Notes: generated from the letters alone by a model not told the origin. Shown: positions 36,029-46,900, numbered from the stretch's first letter. The stretch: DNA of 64,000 bases from Rhodoferax_B ferrireducens_A (GCF_031458075.1 NZ_JAVDXT010000002.1:186001-250000), one strand, 5' to 3'. Numbers and translations: made by a program.

Positions 36029-36298
36029 ATGGGACCTATAGATTTACTGATCCACTTGCTGAATTTCGCTGCGCCCGCGCTGACCGTGGCCGTGTTGACG
36101 GCGCTGGCCGCCCGCCTATTTATGAAAAAAAGACCTGCAGCACAGTCTTTGTATGCGCAGGCTGCTATTAATTTTGTAGTGTGCCTGGCGGTGTTGCTGG
36201 GCGGCCTCTGGTTTTTTGGCCACGACGGCAAGATGGCAACCTACGCAGCCTTGGTGCTGGCCTGTGCCTCCAGCCAGTGGTGGATGACGCGTAGCTAA
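36029..36298 (+). CDS. Small hypothetical membrane protein
   Basis: An 89-residue protein of unknown function with three hydrophobic segments (about 5-30, 46-64, 70-84) separated by a basic loop (MKKRPAAQ). It diverges from hemA, and its TAA overlaps the stop of the convergent diguanylate cyclase gene. The loop and second helix codons (36122-36181) are a reverse family-A repeat. The frame has normal high-GC third positions outside the repeat, which supports it being a real gene. Confidence 0.65.
   Translation: MGPIDLLIHLLNFAAPALTVAVLTALAARLFMKKRPAAQSLYAQAAINFVVCLAVLLGGLWFFGHDGKMATYAALVLACASSQWWMTRS
36122..36181 (-). repeat. Repeat A, copy 7 (inside small membrane protein gene)
   Basis: Read on the minus strand: CTACAAAATTAATAGCAGCC, TGCGCATACAAAGACTG, TGCTGCAGGTC then a T7 run. 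This aligns with the consensus across its full length with several substitutions. It encodes KKRPAAQSLYAQAAINFVV in the host gene. Confidence 0.7.
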
Positions 36299-37140
36299 CC
36301 GACCAAGGCCGGCCCAGCGGCCAGCTTCGGGTGGCGTTGCGGTGCCAGCCAGACTTGGTTGCGGCCGGCCCGCTTGGCGTCGAACAAGGCCCGGTCGACG
36401 GCCTGCACCAGCAAGTCCAGCGTGGTCGGCTGGCCGGTGGTCGTAGCCGCCACCCCGATGCTGATGGTGACCCGCACCGCGTCGTCCGATGCATACAGCT
36501 GGGCCGAGTAGGCCACGCTTTCGCGCATGCGCTCGGCCAGCTGGTGGGCTTGCTCCAGCGGTGTGTTGGGCAGCAAAACCACAAATTCTTCGCCGCCCCA
36601 GCGGGCCAGCACATCGGTGGTGCGCAGCACTTTCTCGCAGCGCCGGGCCACCTCGACCAGCACCTGGTCGCCCATGTCGTGGCCGTGCAGGTCGTTGACG
36701 CGCTTGAAATGGTCGATGTCCAGGATCAGCAGGGCCAGTGGCAGCTGGTGGCGCTGGGCCAGGTCCAGTTCGCGCTGGGCAGTGTGCATGAAGTAGCGCC
36801 GGTTGCGCAGATTGGTCAGGCTGTCGGTCATCGCCAAGGTGTGGGCGGTATGTCGGGCCTGCTCCAGCGCCGACACCAGGGCGAAGATCAGGCTGCCGGG
36901 CAGCAGTGTCATCGGCAACGGCACCAGCAGCGAGATGTAGAAGGCCTCGCCCATTTCCGTGTAGCCGCTGAGACGCAGATAGGCCCAGGTAAAAGCCAGC
37001 GACAGCAGCGAGATACTGGCGCTGAACAGCAAGGTGGTGCGCCACACACCCAGCCGCACCACCGCCCGCGAACAGCGCTGCAGCAGCGGTGTCAGTACCG
37101 GGGCATCGCTTTGATGGCGGGGAGCGGAACGACTGGGCAT
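36295..37140 (-). CDS. Diguanylate cyclase (GGDEF)
   Basis: A 281-residue c-di-GMP synthase. Two N-terminal membrane helices (about 32-58 and 68-92) form a short membrane anchor, then a GGDEF domain from about 105. The active site is WGGEEFVVLLP, preceded by an RTTD inhibitory site at the right distance. No sensor domain beyond the helices is seen. The stop overlaps the convergent small membrane protein gene by a few bases. Downstream of ugpQ on the same strand, but probably independent. Confidence 0.9.
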   Translation of the reverse strand: MPSRSAPRHQSDAPVLTPLLQRCSRAVVRLGVWRTTLLFSASISLLSLAFTWAYLRLSGYTEMGEAFYISLLVPLPMTLLPGSLIFALVSALEQARHTAHTLAMTDSLTNLRNRRYFMHTAQRELDLAQRHQLPLALLILDIDHFKRVNDLHGHDMGDQVLVEVARRCEKVLRTTDVLARWGGEEFVVLLPNTPLEQAHQLAERMRESVAYSAQLYASDDAVRVTISIGVAATTTGQPTTLDLLVQAVDRALFDAKRAGRNQVWLAPQRHPKLAAGPALVG

Positions 37141-37182
37141 GCGGGTCAGGCAAGCAAGAAGCGCGCAAGAAGAGAGTCGGTG

Positions 37183-37932
37183 TCAGGCGACGGGGCTGAA
37201 CAGGTCGACGCGGTCGGTGATGAGGCCGTCGGTTTCCAGGTCTATCAGGCGCTGGACGGATTCGGCGTCGTTCACGGTGTAGCTCAGGGTGCGCATGCCG
37301 GCGGCCTTGGCCTGGCCGACGGTGTCGGCATTCCACAGTCGGTAGTTGCAGATGATGGCCACGCAGCCGAGTTGCTGGGCCGCGTCCAGCCAGCCGTCCC
37401 ACAGCTCGTCGAGCAGCAGGCCGCGCGGCAAGGCTGGTTGGGCGGCCAGCGCGCCGTGCAGGGCATCGGTGCTGAAGGAGCTGAGCAGCGGCGGCACCGC
37501 CTGGCCGCGCCACAGGCGCGATGCGTGGTGGGCTACGGCCTCACCGGTCAGGCGCTCCAAGCCGGTGGTCGGCTTGATCTCGATGTTCAGAAAATGGCCG
37601 TTACGCAGGCAGAAGGCAGCGATGTTGTCCAGCGTGGGCAGGGTTTCGCCTGCGTAGCTGCGCGAATGCCAGCTGCCGGCGTCCAGCTGGGCCAGGGCGC
37701 CCCAGGCGTGGTCGCCGCCCAGGCCTGTGCCGGTGCTGGTGCGCTCCAAAGTGTCGTCGTGCAGCAAAAACGGCACGCCGTCGGCGCTGAGCTTGACGTC
37801 GCACTCGTACATGCGGTAGCCGTGCTGCGCGCCGAGGCGGAACGCGGCCAGGGTGTTTTCAGGGGCCAGTTTGCCCGCGCCGCGGTGGGCGATCCAGCGC
37901 GGGTAGGGCCAGTGGTGTGCGGTGACTTGCAT
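37183..37932 (-). CDS. ugpQ: Cytosolic glycerophosphodiester phosphodiesterase UgpQ
   Basis: A 249-residue TIM-barrel enzyme hydrolysing glycerophosphodiesters imported by Ugp to glycerol-3-phosphate plus alcohol. WIAHRGAGKLAPENT and YECDVKLSADGVPFLLHDDTLERT (shown in family order) contain the catalytic His pair and metal-binding Glu and Asp; FLNIEIKP carries a further metal ligand. No signal peptide, so it is cytosolic. Last gene of ugpB-A-E-C-Q, the same order as in E. coli. Confidence 0.94.
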   Translation of the reverse strand: MQVTAHHWPYPRWIAHRGAGKLAPENTLAAFRLGAQHGYRMYECDVKLSADGVPFLLHDDTLERTSTGTGLGGDHAWGALAQLDAGSWHSRSYAGETLPTLDNIAAFCLRNGHFLNIEIKPTTGLERLTGEAVAHHASRLWRGQAVPPLLSSFSTDALHGALAAQPALPRGLLLDELWDGWLDAAQQLGCVAIICNYRLWNADTVGQAKAAGMRTLSYTVNDAESVQRLIDLETDGLITDRVDLFSPVA

Positions 37933-38008
37933 GGGTTATGGATTTAAAAATGCAATGGATCAAACCCAAACTATAGCCACAGCGCGGGCCTGGCGCTGCC
38001 TAGGCGGC

Positions 38009-39037
<1,029 letters not shown>

Positions 39038-39046
39038 AAACTGTGT

Positions 39047-39104
39047 TGCTACTTTTTTAATAGCTGCTGGCGCAGGTGGTACCTGCGCCAGAGCCCGATT
39101 TTCT
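39047..39104 (+). repeat. Repeat A, copy 8 (ugpE-ugpC gap)
   Basis: TTGCTACTTTTTTAATAGC followed by CTGGCGCAGGT, GGT, ACCTGCGCCAG: an uninterrupted 11-base stem with a 3-base loop, then GCCCGATTTT. It is the strongest hairpin of the family in this window and lies just upstream of the ugpC start. Confidence 0.9.
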
Positions 39105-39194
39105 ATAAATTACCGGTGTCAATAAACCTCATGTGCAGTGCAAATCACCTTTTCCAGAAACACCGCAGAACTGGCTTTGCCAGGCTGCTGGTGT

Positions 39195-39252
39195 TGCCCC
39201 CTGCAAGGGGGGTAGCGAAAGATGCGAAGCACTGTAGCCTGGGGGTGAGCCA
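39195..39252 (+). repeat. Repeat B, copy 1 (directly behind ugpE stop)
   Basis: CCCCCTGCAAGGGGG hairpin, then GCGAAAGATGCGAAGC and AGCCTGGGGGTGAGCCAC ending at the ugpE stop codon (minus strand). The copy at 62877 shares the CCCCTGCAAGGGG and GCCTGGGGGTG-N2-CCAC parts and the placement beside a stop codon. Confidence 0.75.
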
Positions 39253-40104
39253 CTATTTTTCGGTATCGACCAGACCCTTGACGAACCATTTCTGCATCAG
39301 CATGACCACCAGCGCGGGTGGCAGCATGGCGAGGATGGCGGTGGCCATCACCAGGTTCCATTCGGTTTGGCCGTCGCCGCCGGAGATCATGCGTTTGATG
39401 CCGATCACCACCGGGTACATGTCTTCGCTGGTGGTCACCAGCAGCGGCCACAGGTACTGGTTCCAGCCGTAGATGAACTGGATCACGAACAGCGCGGCCA
39501 TGCTGGTGCGCGACAGCGGCAGCAGGATGTCCCAGAAGAAGCGCATCGGCCCGGCGCCGTCCATGCGCGCGGCTTCCACCAGTTCGTCCGGCACGCTCAT
39601 GAAGAACTGGCGGAACAAAAAGGTGGCGGTGGCCGAGGCAATCAGCGGAATCGTCAGGCCGGCGTAGCTGTCCAGCATGCCCAGGTCGGCCACCACCTTG
39701 TAGGTCGGGCCGATGCGCACCTCGACCGGCAGCATCAGCGTAACGAAGATCGCCCAGAAGAAGAACTGCTTGAACGGAAAGCGGAAGTACACCAGCGCAA
39801 ACGCCGACAGCAGCGAGATGGCGATCTTGCCGATGGCAATGGTCAGCGCCGTCACCAGGCTGACCACCATCATCCGGCCCACCGAAGCGCTGGAGCCGCC
39901 GCTGCCGGTGCCGCCCTTCAGCGCGGCCACGTAGTTGTCGACAAAGTGCGAGCCCGGCAGCATGGGGATGGGCATCTGCACCATCTCGCTCGCGGTGTGG
40001 GTGGAGGCGACGAAGGTGATGTAGACCGGGAAGGCCACGATGATCACGCCCAGAATCAGAATCACGTGGGCCAGCATGCCCGCAAAGGAACGGCGCTCAA
40101 CCAT
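39253..40104 (-). CDS. ugpE: sn-Glycerol-3-phosphate ABC transporter permease UgpE
   Basis: A 283-residue inner-membrane permease with six helices. The EAA coupling loop that docks on UgpC reads VEAARMDGAGPMRFFWDILL. The N-terminus (RRSFAGMLAHVILILGVIIVA) and the YGWNQYLWPLLVTT segment match UgpE. It follows ugpA by 12 bases. Confidence 0.94.
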   Translation of the reverse strand: MVERRSFAGMLAHVILILGVIIVAFPVYITFVASTHTASEMVQMPIPMLPGSHFVDNYVAALKGGTGSGGSSASVGRMMVVSLVTALTIAIGKIAISLLSAFALVYFRFPFKQFFFWAIFVTLMLPVEVRIGPTYKVVADLGMLDSYAGLTIPLIASATATFLFRQFFMSVPDELVEAARMDGAGPMRFFWDILLPLSRTSMAALFVIQFIYGWNQYLWPLLVTTSEDMYPVVIGIKRMISGGDGQTEWNLVMATAILAMLPPALVVMLMQKWFVKGLVDTEK

Positions 40105-40116
40105 AAATATCCGCCA

Positions 40117-40998
40117 TCAGTAGTTCACTTTCTTTTCGACAAACTTGAATTGCACGACCGTGAGTGCCACCACGATCACCATCAGCACCACCGACTGCGC
40201 GGCCGAGCCGCCCAGGTCCATGGCCTTGAAGCCGTCGTAATACACCTTGTAGACCAGGATGGCGGTGTCCTTGCCAGGCCCGCCCTTGGTGGTCGCGTCG
40301 ATGATGGCGAAGGTGTCAAAAAACGCGTAGACGATGTTGATCACCAGCAGGAAGAAGCTGGTCGGCGTCAGCAGCGGGAACTGGATGGTCCAGAAGCGCC
40401 GCCAGGGCCGGGCGCCGTCCATGGCAGCGGCTTCGATCAGCGACTTGGGGATCGACTGCAAGCCGGCCAGAAAGAACAAAAAGTTGTACGACAGCTGCTT
40501 CCACACCGCCGCCATCACCACCAGGGCCATGGCGTGGGTGCTGTTCAGCAAATGGTTCCAGTCCAGCCCCAGCAGGCCCAGCCAATAGGCCACGATGCCG
40601 ATGCTGGGCGAGAACATGAACAGCCACAGCACACCGGCCACGGCCGGGGCTACCGCATACGGCCAGATCAGCAGGGTCTTGTAGAAACTGGCGCCCTTGA
40701 TGACGCGGTCGGCAAACACCGCCAGCATCAGCGACAAGGCGATGCCCAGCACCGCCACCAGGATGGAGAACACCGCCGTGGTCTGGAAAGAAGCCAGGTA
40801 GCTGGCGTCGTTCCACAGATTGCGGAAGTTCTCCAGCCCGACCCAGTCGACCGAGGTGCCAAACGCGTCCGACTGTTGTAGCGACTGCAGCATGGCTTGG
40901 CCCGCAGGCCAGAAGAAGAACACCGTGATGACGATGACCTGCGGGGTGATCAGGACCCAGGGCAGCCAACCTGATTGAAAGACGACGCGTTTTTCCAT
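40117..40998 (-). CDS. ugpA: sn-Glycerol-3-phosphate ABC transporter permease UgpA
   Basis: A 293-residue permease with six helices, paired with UgpE. EAA loop: LIEAAAMDGARPWRRFWTIQ. WLPWVLITPQVIVITVFFFWPA is the first helix. The gene starts 20 bases after ugpB on the minus strand. Confidence 0.94.
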   Translation of the reverse strand: MEKRVVFQSGWLPWVLITPQVIVITVFFFWPAGQAMLQSLQQSDAFGTSVDWVGLENFRNLWNDASYLASFQTTAVFSILVAVLGIALSLMLAVFADRVIKGASFYKTLLIWPYAVAPAVAGVLWLFMFSPSIGIVAYWLGLLGLDWNHLLNSTHAMALVVMAAVWKQLSYNFLFFLAGLQSIPKSLIEAAAMDGARPWRRFWTIQFPLLTPTSFFLLVINIVYAFFDTFAIIDATTKGGPGKDTAILVYKVYYDGFKAMDLGGSAAQSVVLMVIVVALTVVQFKFVEKKVNY

Positions 40999-41018
40999 AG
41001 TGACTAATGGGCTCCGGC

Positions 41019-42332
41019 TTAACCGCCCTTATTTGCTTTTTCGAAGCGTTCCAGCTGCTCGTTGCCGCGCAGCACGATGGCGTCCAGGGCTTCCTTGGCC
41101 GACTTCTTGCCGCCCCAGACTTGTTCCAGTTCTTCGTCCTCAATCGCACGCACCTGCAGGTAGTTGCCCAGGCGGATGCCGCGCGAGTTGGTGGTGGTCT
41201 TGCGGATCATCTGGTTGGGTGCCACGTCGGTACCGGGGTTCTCTTTATAGAAACCCGATTTGTCGGTCAGCGTGAAGGAGGCGGTGGTCACCGGCAGGTA
41301 GCCGGTGCGCTTGTGGCTGGCCGACTGCACTTCGGGGCGGGACAGATAGCTGAAGAACTTGGCGATGCCCTTGTATTCCTCAGGTTTCTTGCCGGCCAGC
41401 ACCCACAGGCTGGCGCCGCCGATGACGGTGTTCTGCGGTGCGCCGGGCACGTCGGGGTAGTAGGGCAGAGGGGCCAGGCCGAAGCCGAACTTGGCGTTCT
41501 TCTTCACGTTGCCATAGAAGCCGCTGGAGGTGGTGATCATGGCGCACTCGCCCGACACAAAGCTGGCCTCGGGGATGTTTTGCCGGCCCTTGTAGACGAA
41601 CAGGCCTTGCTTGGCCATATTGCCCAGGTTTTCGATGTGGCGTACGTGCAGCGGCGAGTTGATCTTCATGCGCGCGTCCATGCCGCCCAGGCCATTGGCC
41701 TTGGTGGCGAACTCGACGTTGTGCCAGGTGGAGAAGCTCTCCAACTGGGTCCAGCCTTGCCAGGCCAGGGTCAACGGGCATTTGTGGCCACTGGCTTTCA
41801 GCTTGGCGGCGGCCAGGGCGACTTCGGGCCAGGTGCCGGGGGCTTTTTCAGGGTCCAGACCGGCGGCCTTGAACGCGTCCTTGTTGTAATAGAACACGGT
41901 GGTCGAGCTGTTGAACGGGAAGCTCATCATCTGGCCATTGGCCGCCGTGTAGTAGCTGGCCACCGCAGGGATGTAGGCAGCGGGGTCGAACTTCTCGCCA
42001 GCGTCCTTCATCATCTGGCCGACCGGCATGATGGCTTTTTTGCTGGCCATCATGGTGGCGGTGCCTACTTCAAACACCTGCAGGATGTGCGGCGCATTGC
42101 CGGCGCGGAAGGCGGCAATCGCGGCGGTCATGGATTCGTCGTACTGGCCCTTGTAGGTCGGCACGATTTTGTAGTCTTTCTGGCTGGCGTTGAAGTCCTT
42201 GGCCAGGTCGTTGACCCATTCGCCATTGACGGAATTCATGGAGTGCCACCACTGGATCTCGGTCTGGGCCTGGGCAGAAAAGGCGGTGGCGGCGGCGATG
42301 GCGGCAGCCACTGCCAAGCGGTTGATTTGCAT
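41019..42332 (-). CDS. ugpB: sn-Glycerol-3-phosphate-binding periplasmic protein UgpB
   Basis: A 437-residue periplasmic binding protein for glycerol-3-phosphate and glycerophosphodiesters. A signal peptide ends at FSAQAQ (about residue 23). Mature segments TEIQWWHSMNSVNGEWVNDL, GQYDESMTAAIAAFRAGN and WQGWTQLESFSTWHN hold conserved ligand-binding Trp, Ser and Tyr residues. The ATG at 42332 has AGGAG seven bases away; the frame upstream lacks coding character. First gene of the ugp operon and divergent from serA. In E. coli ugp is under PhoB, but no clear Pho box was found here. Confidence 0.95.
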   Translation of the reverse strand: MQINRLAVAAAIAAATAFSAQAQTEIQWWHSMNSVNGEWVNDLAKDFNASQKDYKIVPTYKGQYDESMTAAIAAFRAGNAPHILQVFEVGTATMMASKKAIMPVGQMMKDAGEKFDPAAYIPAVASYYTAANGQMMSFPFNSSTTVFYYNKDAFKAAGLDPEKAPGTWPEVALAAAKLKASGHKCPLTLAWQGWTQLESFSTWHNVEFATKANGLGGMDARMKINSPLHVRHIENLGNMAKQGLFVYKGRQNIPEASFVSGECAMITTSSGFYGNVKKNAKFGFGLAPLPYYPDVPGAPQNTVIGGASLWVLAGKKPEEYKGIAKFFSYLSRPEVQSASHKRTGYLPVTTASFTLTDKSGFYKENPGTDVAPNQMIRKTTTNSRGIRLGNYLQVRAIEDEELEQVWGGKKSAKEALDAIVLRGNEQLERFEKANKGG

Positions 42333-42385
42333 GGAAACTCCTGGGCGAACGGTTGACAAAGGGGCTGATGCTAGGTGCACGAAAT

Positions 42386-42407
42386 GACAAAACAATGAAA
42401 TTTTGTC
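42386..42407. promoter_or_regulatory. Candidate operator upstream of ugpB
   Basis: GACAAAA and TTTTGTC form a perfect 7-base inverted repeat separated by 8 bases, 54 bases before the ugpB start. The symmetry fits a dimeric regulator; its identity is not evident. Confidence 0.4.
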
Positions 42408-42450
42408 GCTTAGCTGACAAGTCCACCAGCGGGAAAACCCGTTCGTATGG

Positions 42451-42480
42451 ATGCGTTTTGATGCGTTTTGCCGCGTTTTC
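42451..42480. repeat. Three tandem 10-base repeats in the ugpB-serA gap
   Basis: ATGCGTTTTG occurs twice in a row and is followed by CCGCGTTTTC, so CGTTTT recurs at exact 10-base (one helical turn) spacing. Its place between two divergent promoters suggests cooperative protein binding on one DNA face. Confidence 0.55.
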
Positions 42481-42614
42481 GGCGCGAATATGGAAGCCCA
42501 TGCTGCGAGCAATGCCGTGCCTTGATAGCGCCGTTTGCTGCGTTGCAGCATGCTAGGATCGCCGTCCCTTGGGGGAGCTTGTTTCCCCTTTCCACCTCTG
42601 ACGCCGGGCACCGC

Positions 42615-43844
42615 ATGCGCAAGACTTCTCTGGACAAAAGCAAGATCAAGTTTCTCTTATTAGAGGGGGTGCACCCTTCCGCGCTGGAGGTGCTGCGCAG
42701 TGCTGGCTATTCCCAGATCGAGAGCTTGTCTGGTGCCTTGCCCGAAGAGCAGTTGAAGGAAAAGATTGCCGACGCGCATTTCATCGGCATCCGCTCACGC
42801 ACCCAGCTCACCGCCGAGGTGTTTGCCCATGCCAGCAAGCTGGTTGCCGTGGGCTGCTTTTGCATTGGCACCAACCAGGTGGACCTGGACGCCGCCCGCG
42901 AGCGCGGCATTGCGGTGTTCAATGCGCCGTTTTCCAATACCCGCTCGGTGGCCGAGCTGGTGCTGGCCGAGGCGATCTTGCTGTTGCGCGGCATCCCCGA
43001 GAAAAGCGCGGTCGCGCACCGTGGCGGCTGGCTCAAGTCGGCCGAAAATTCGTTCGAGATCCGCGGCAAGACCCTGGGCATCGTCGGCTATGGCTCCATC
43101 GGCACCCAGCTGTCGGTGCTGGCCGAGGCCCTGGGCATGCAGGTCTGCTTTTATGACGTGGTGACCAAGCTGCCGCTGGGCAATGCGCGCCAGGTGGCGA
43201 ATCTGCACGATCTGCTGGGCCAGAGCGACATCGTCACCCTGCACGTGCCTGAAACCGCCGCCACCCAGTGGATGATCGGCCCGGCCGAGATCGCGGCCAT
43301 GAAGCAGGGCGGCATCCTGATCAACGCCGCGCGCGGCACAGTGGTGGATATCGAAGCCCTGGCCGCAGCGCTGAAGAGCAAGAAGCTGCTGGGCGCCGCC
43401 ATCGACGTGTTCCCCGAAGAGCCCCGCAGCAACAAGGACGAGTTCCAGTCGCCGCTGCGCGGTCTGGACAACGTGATCCTGACCCCGCATGTCGGCGGCT
43501 CCACCATGGAGGCGCAGGCCAATATCGGCCTGGAAGTGGCGGAAAAGCTGGTCAAGTACAGCGACAACGGCACGTCCACCTCGTCGGTCAATTTCCCCGA
43601 AGTCGCTTTGTCCAGCCATTCGGGCAAGCACCGTTTGCTGCACATCCACCACAACGTGCCCGGCGTGCTGTCGGCGGTGAACCAGGTGTTTACCGACAAC
43701 CGCATCAATATTGCCGCCCAGTTCCTGCAGACCAACGAGAAGATTGGTTATGTGGTGATCGATATAGACGCGGAGTCCAGTGATTTGGCCTTGGAAAAGC
43801 TGGCCCACGTGCCCGGCACCATCCGCAGCCGCGTGCTCTTCTAA
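42615..43844 (+). CDS. serA: D-3-phosphoglycerate dehydrogenase SerA
   Basis: The first step of serine synthesis: oxidises 3-phosphoglycerate to 3-phosphohydroxypyruvate with NAD. It has 409 residues, like the E. coli type. LGIVGYGSIGTQLSVLAEALG is the NAD-binding fold (split in two here by eye), INAARGTVVD and ILTPHVGGSTMEAQ carry catalytic Arg, Glu and His, and the C-terminal 75 residues are an ACT domain for serine feedback (LLHIHHNVPGVLSAVNQ). The start at 42615 matches the family N-terminus; no strong ribosome site. Confidence 0.95.
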   Translation: MRKTSLDKSKIKFLLLEGVHPSALEVLRSAGYSQIESLSGALPEEQLKEKIADAHFIGIRSRTQLTAEVFAHASKLVAVGCFCIGTNQVDLDAARERGIAVFNAPFSNTRSVAELVLAEAILLLRGIPEKSAVAHRGGWLKSAENSFEIRGKTLGIVGYGSIGTQLSVLAEALGMQVCFYDVVTKLPLGNARQVANLHDLLGQSDIVTLHVPETAATQWMIGPAEIAAMKQGGILINAARGTVVDIEALAAALKSKKLLGAAIDVFPEEPRSNKDEFQSPLRGLDNVILTPHVGGSTMEAQANIGLEVAEKLVKYSDNGTSTSSVNFPEVALSSHSGKHRLLHIHHNVPGVLSAVNQVFTDNRINIAAQFLQTNEKIGYVVIDIDAESSDLALEKLAHVPGTIRSRVLF

Positions 43845-43965
43845 CCAGTCTGTCGCTTATCGACAACCCGCTGTCGGCAGGGTGATAGAGCGCTGCCCTA
43901 AAATTGCTACCCGATCTGTCTTCCCAGGCCCATGGGCGCAGCTGCCCACCCCAGGTTATTTCTCC

Positions 43966-46900
43966 ATGAATGCTCCCACCGCGTTGTCCACCTTGCTGGC
44001 GCAGGCCCCTGAAGCCGTGCGCCTGCGCGAAATTCCGTACAACTACACCTCGTTTTCCGACCGTGAGATCGTCATCCGCCTGCTAGGCGCGCGTGCCTGG
44101 GATGTTTTGAATGGATTGCGCCAGGAGCGCCGTACCGGCCGATCCGCGCGCATGCTGTACGAGGTACTGGGCGATATCTGGGTGGTGCAGCGCAACCCCT
44201 ATCTGCAGGACGACCTGCTGGACAACCCGAAACGCCGCAAGCAGTTGGTGGACGCCTTGCACCACCGCCTGGACGAAGTCGGCAAGCGCCGCAAGCCCAA
44301 CAACGGCAATGACCGCGACAGCCAGCGCGATGCGCTGGTCGGCGAGCTGCTGGTGGCCGCTACCGCCGCGGTCGACCAGTTCGGCAAGACCTTCACCCAG
44401 GTGGCGGAGCTGCGCCGCAAGACCGCACGCGTGCTGGGCAAGCTGACCGCCAAGGACAACATCAAGTTCGACGGCCTGAGCCGCGTCAGCCACGTAACCG
44501 ACGCCACCGACTGGCGTGTCGAATACCCGTTCGTGGTGCTGACCCCAGATACCGAGGCCGAAATGGCCGGCCTGGTCAAGGGCTGCATCGAGCTCGGCCT
44601 GACCATCATTCCGCGCGGCGGCGGCACCGGCTACACCGGCGGCGCGATCCCGCTGACCTGGAACAGCGCGGTGATCAACACCGAAAAGCTCGAAGCCATG
44701 ACCGAGGTGGAGATGCGCATGCTGCCCGGCGTCGACCACCCGGTGGCCACCATCTACAGCGAAGCCGGCGTCGTCACCCAGCGCGTGGCCGATGCGGCCG
44801 AGCGCGGCGGCTATGTGTTTGCGGTCGATCCCACGTCCGCCGAGGCCTCCTGCATAGGCGGCAATATCGCCATGAACGCCGGCGGCAAGAAGGCCGTGCT
44901 CTGGGGCACGGCGCTAGACAACCTGGCCTCCTGGCGCATGGTGACGCCCGACGCCCAGTGGCTGGAAGTCACCCGCCTGAACCACAACCTGGGCAAGATC
45001 CACGATGTGGAAGTCGCCAGCTTCGAGCTGCAGTACTTCGAAGCCGATGGCAAGACCAAGATACGTACCGAGCGGCTCGACATCCCGGGCCGCACCTTCC
45101 GCAAGGAAGGCCTGGGCAAAGACGTGACCGACAAGTTCCTCAGCGGCCTGCCGGGTATCCAGAAAGAAGGCTGCGACGGACTGATCACCAGCGGCCGCTG
45201 GGTGGTGCACCGCATGCCGGCGCACACCCGCACCGTCTGCCTGGAGTTCTTTGGCGACGCCAAGAACGCCGTGCCCAGCATCGTCGAGATCAAGGACTTC
45301 ATGTTCGCCGAGCAAAAGCGCACCGGCGTGCTGCTGGCCGGGCTCGAGCATCTGGACGACCGCTACCTGAAGGCCGTGGGCTACACCACCAAATCCAAGC
45401 GCGGTGGCCTGCCGAAGATGGCCTTGTTTGGCGACATTGCCGGCGACAACGCCGACGACGTGGCGCGCGCGACCAGCGAAGTGGTGCGCATCGCCAATTC
45501 GCGCAGCGGCGAAGGCTTCATCGCCATCAGCCCCGAGGCACGCAAGAAATTCTGGCTGGACCGCAAAAAGACCGCCGCCATCAGCCGGCACACCAACGCC
45601 TTCAAGATCAACGAAGACGTGGTGATCCCGCTGCCGCGCATGGCCGAGTACACCGACGGCATAGAGCGCATCAACATCGAGCTCAGCCTGAAGAACAAGC
45701 TGGAGCTGTGCGATGCGTTGCAGGAGTTCTTCAGCCGCGGCAATTTGCCCCTGAGCAAGGGCGACGAGGATGGCGATGTGCCGTCCCCCGAGCTGCTGGA
45801 AGAACGCGTGGTGCAGGCCCAGAGCCTGGTGGCCGAGACCCGTGCCCTGTGGCAGGGCTGGCTGGACGGCGTGGAAACCCTGTTTCCGCAGCTGCAAGAC
45901 CACAGCCTGCGCGCCAGCTGGAAGACGCAGATCCGCGCCCAGCTGCAAAACATCTTCACCGGCGCTGGCTTCAAGGGCATCCTGGACGAATGCACCGCCA
46001 TCCACAAGACCGTGCTCAAGGGCCGGGTCTGGGTGGCGTTGCACATGCACGCCGGCGACGGCAATGTGCACACCAATCTGCCGGTCAACAGCGACAACTA
46101 CGAGATGCTGCAGACCGCGCACGAGGCGGTGAAACGCATCATGGCGCTGGCCCGCAGCCTGGACGGCGTGATCTCGGGCGAGCACGGCATTGGCATCACC
46201 AAGCTGGAGTTTCTGAGCGACGCCGAGATGCAGCCGTTCACCGACTACAAGCAGCGCGTGGACCCCGAAGGCCGCTTCAACAAAGGCAAGCTGCTACGAA
46301 ATTCGCAGCTTCACGCGCAGGAGGGTATTGCGCTGGACGCTGATTTGACCAATGCCTACACCCCGAGCTTCGGGCTGATGGGCCACGAGTCGCTGATCAT
46401 GCAGCAGAGCGATATCGGCGCCATTGCCGACAGCATGAAGGACTGCCTGCGCTGCGGCAAATGCAAGCCCGTCTGCGCCACCCACGTGCCGCGCGCGAAC
46501 CTGCTGTACAGCCCGCGCAACAAGATCCTGGCGACCTCGCTGCTGGTCGAGGCCTTCTTGTACGAAGAGCAGACCCGGCGCGGCGTCAGCATCAAGCATT
46601 GGGAGCAGTTCGAAGACGTGGCCGACCACTGCACGGTGTGCCACAAATGCCTGTCGCCCTGCCCGGTGAAGATCGACTTCGGCGATGTGACCATGAACAT
46701 GCGCAACCTGCTGCGCAAGATGGGCAAGAAGAGCTTCCGCCCCGGCAATGCCGCGGCCATGTTCTTCCTGAACGCGACCAACCCCGAGACCATCAAGTTC
46801 GTGCGCTCGGCCATGGTCGACGTGGGCTTCAAGGTCCAGCGCCTGGCCAATGACTTGCTGCGTCCTGCGGCCAAGAAGCAGACCGCGGCCCCCCGCGCCA

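Noticed and set aside
39367..40881. A 504-codon frame antisense to ugpE and ugpA
   Set aside because: Rich in His, Gln and Arg with no hydrophobic or domain pattern; the opposite strand encodes clear permeases.
44914..46343. Long frames (423 and 461 codons) over the FAD/Fe-S oxidoreductase gene
   Set aside because: Both are out-of-frame shadows of the oxidoreductase, whose FAD and Fe-S motifs fix the real frame.
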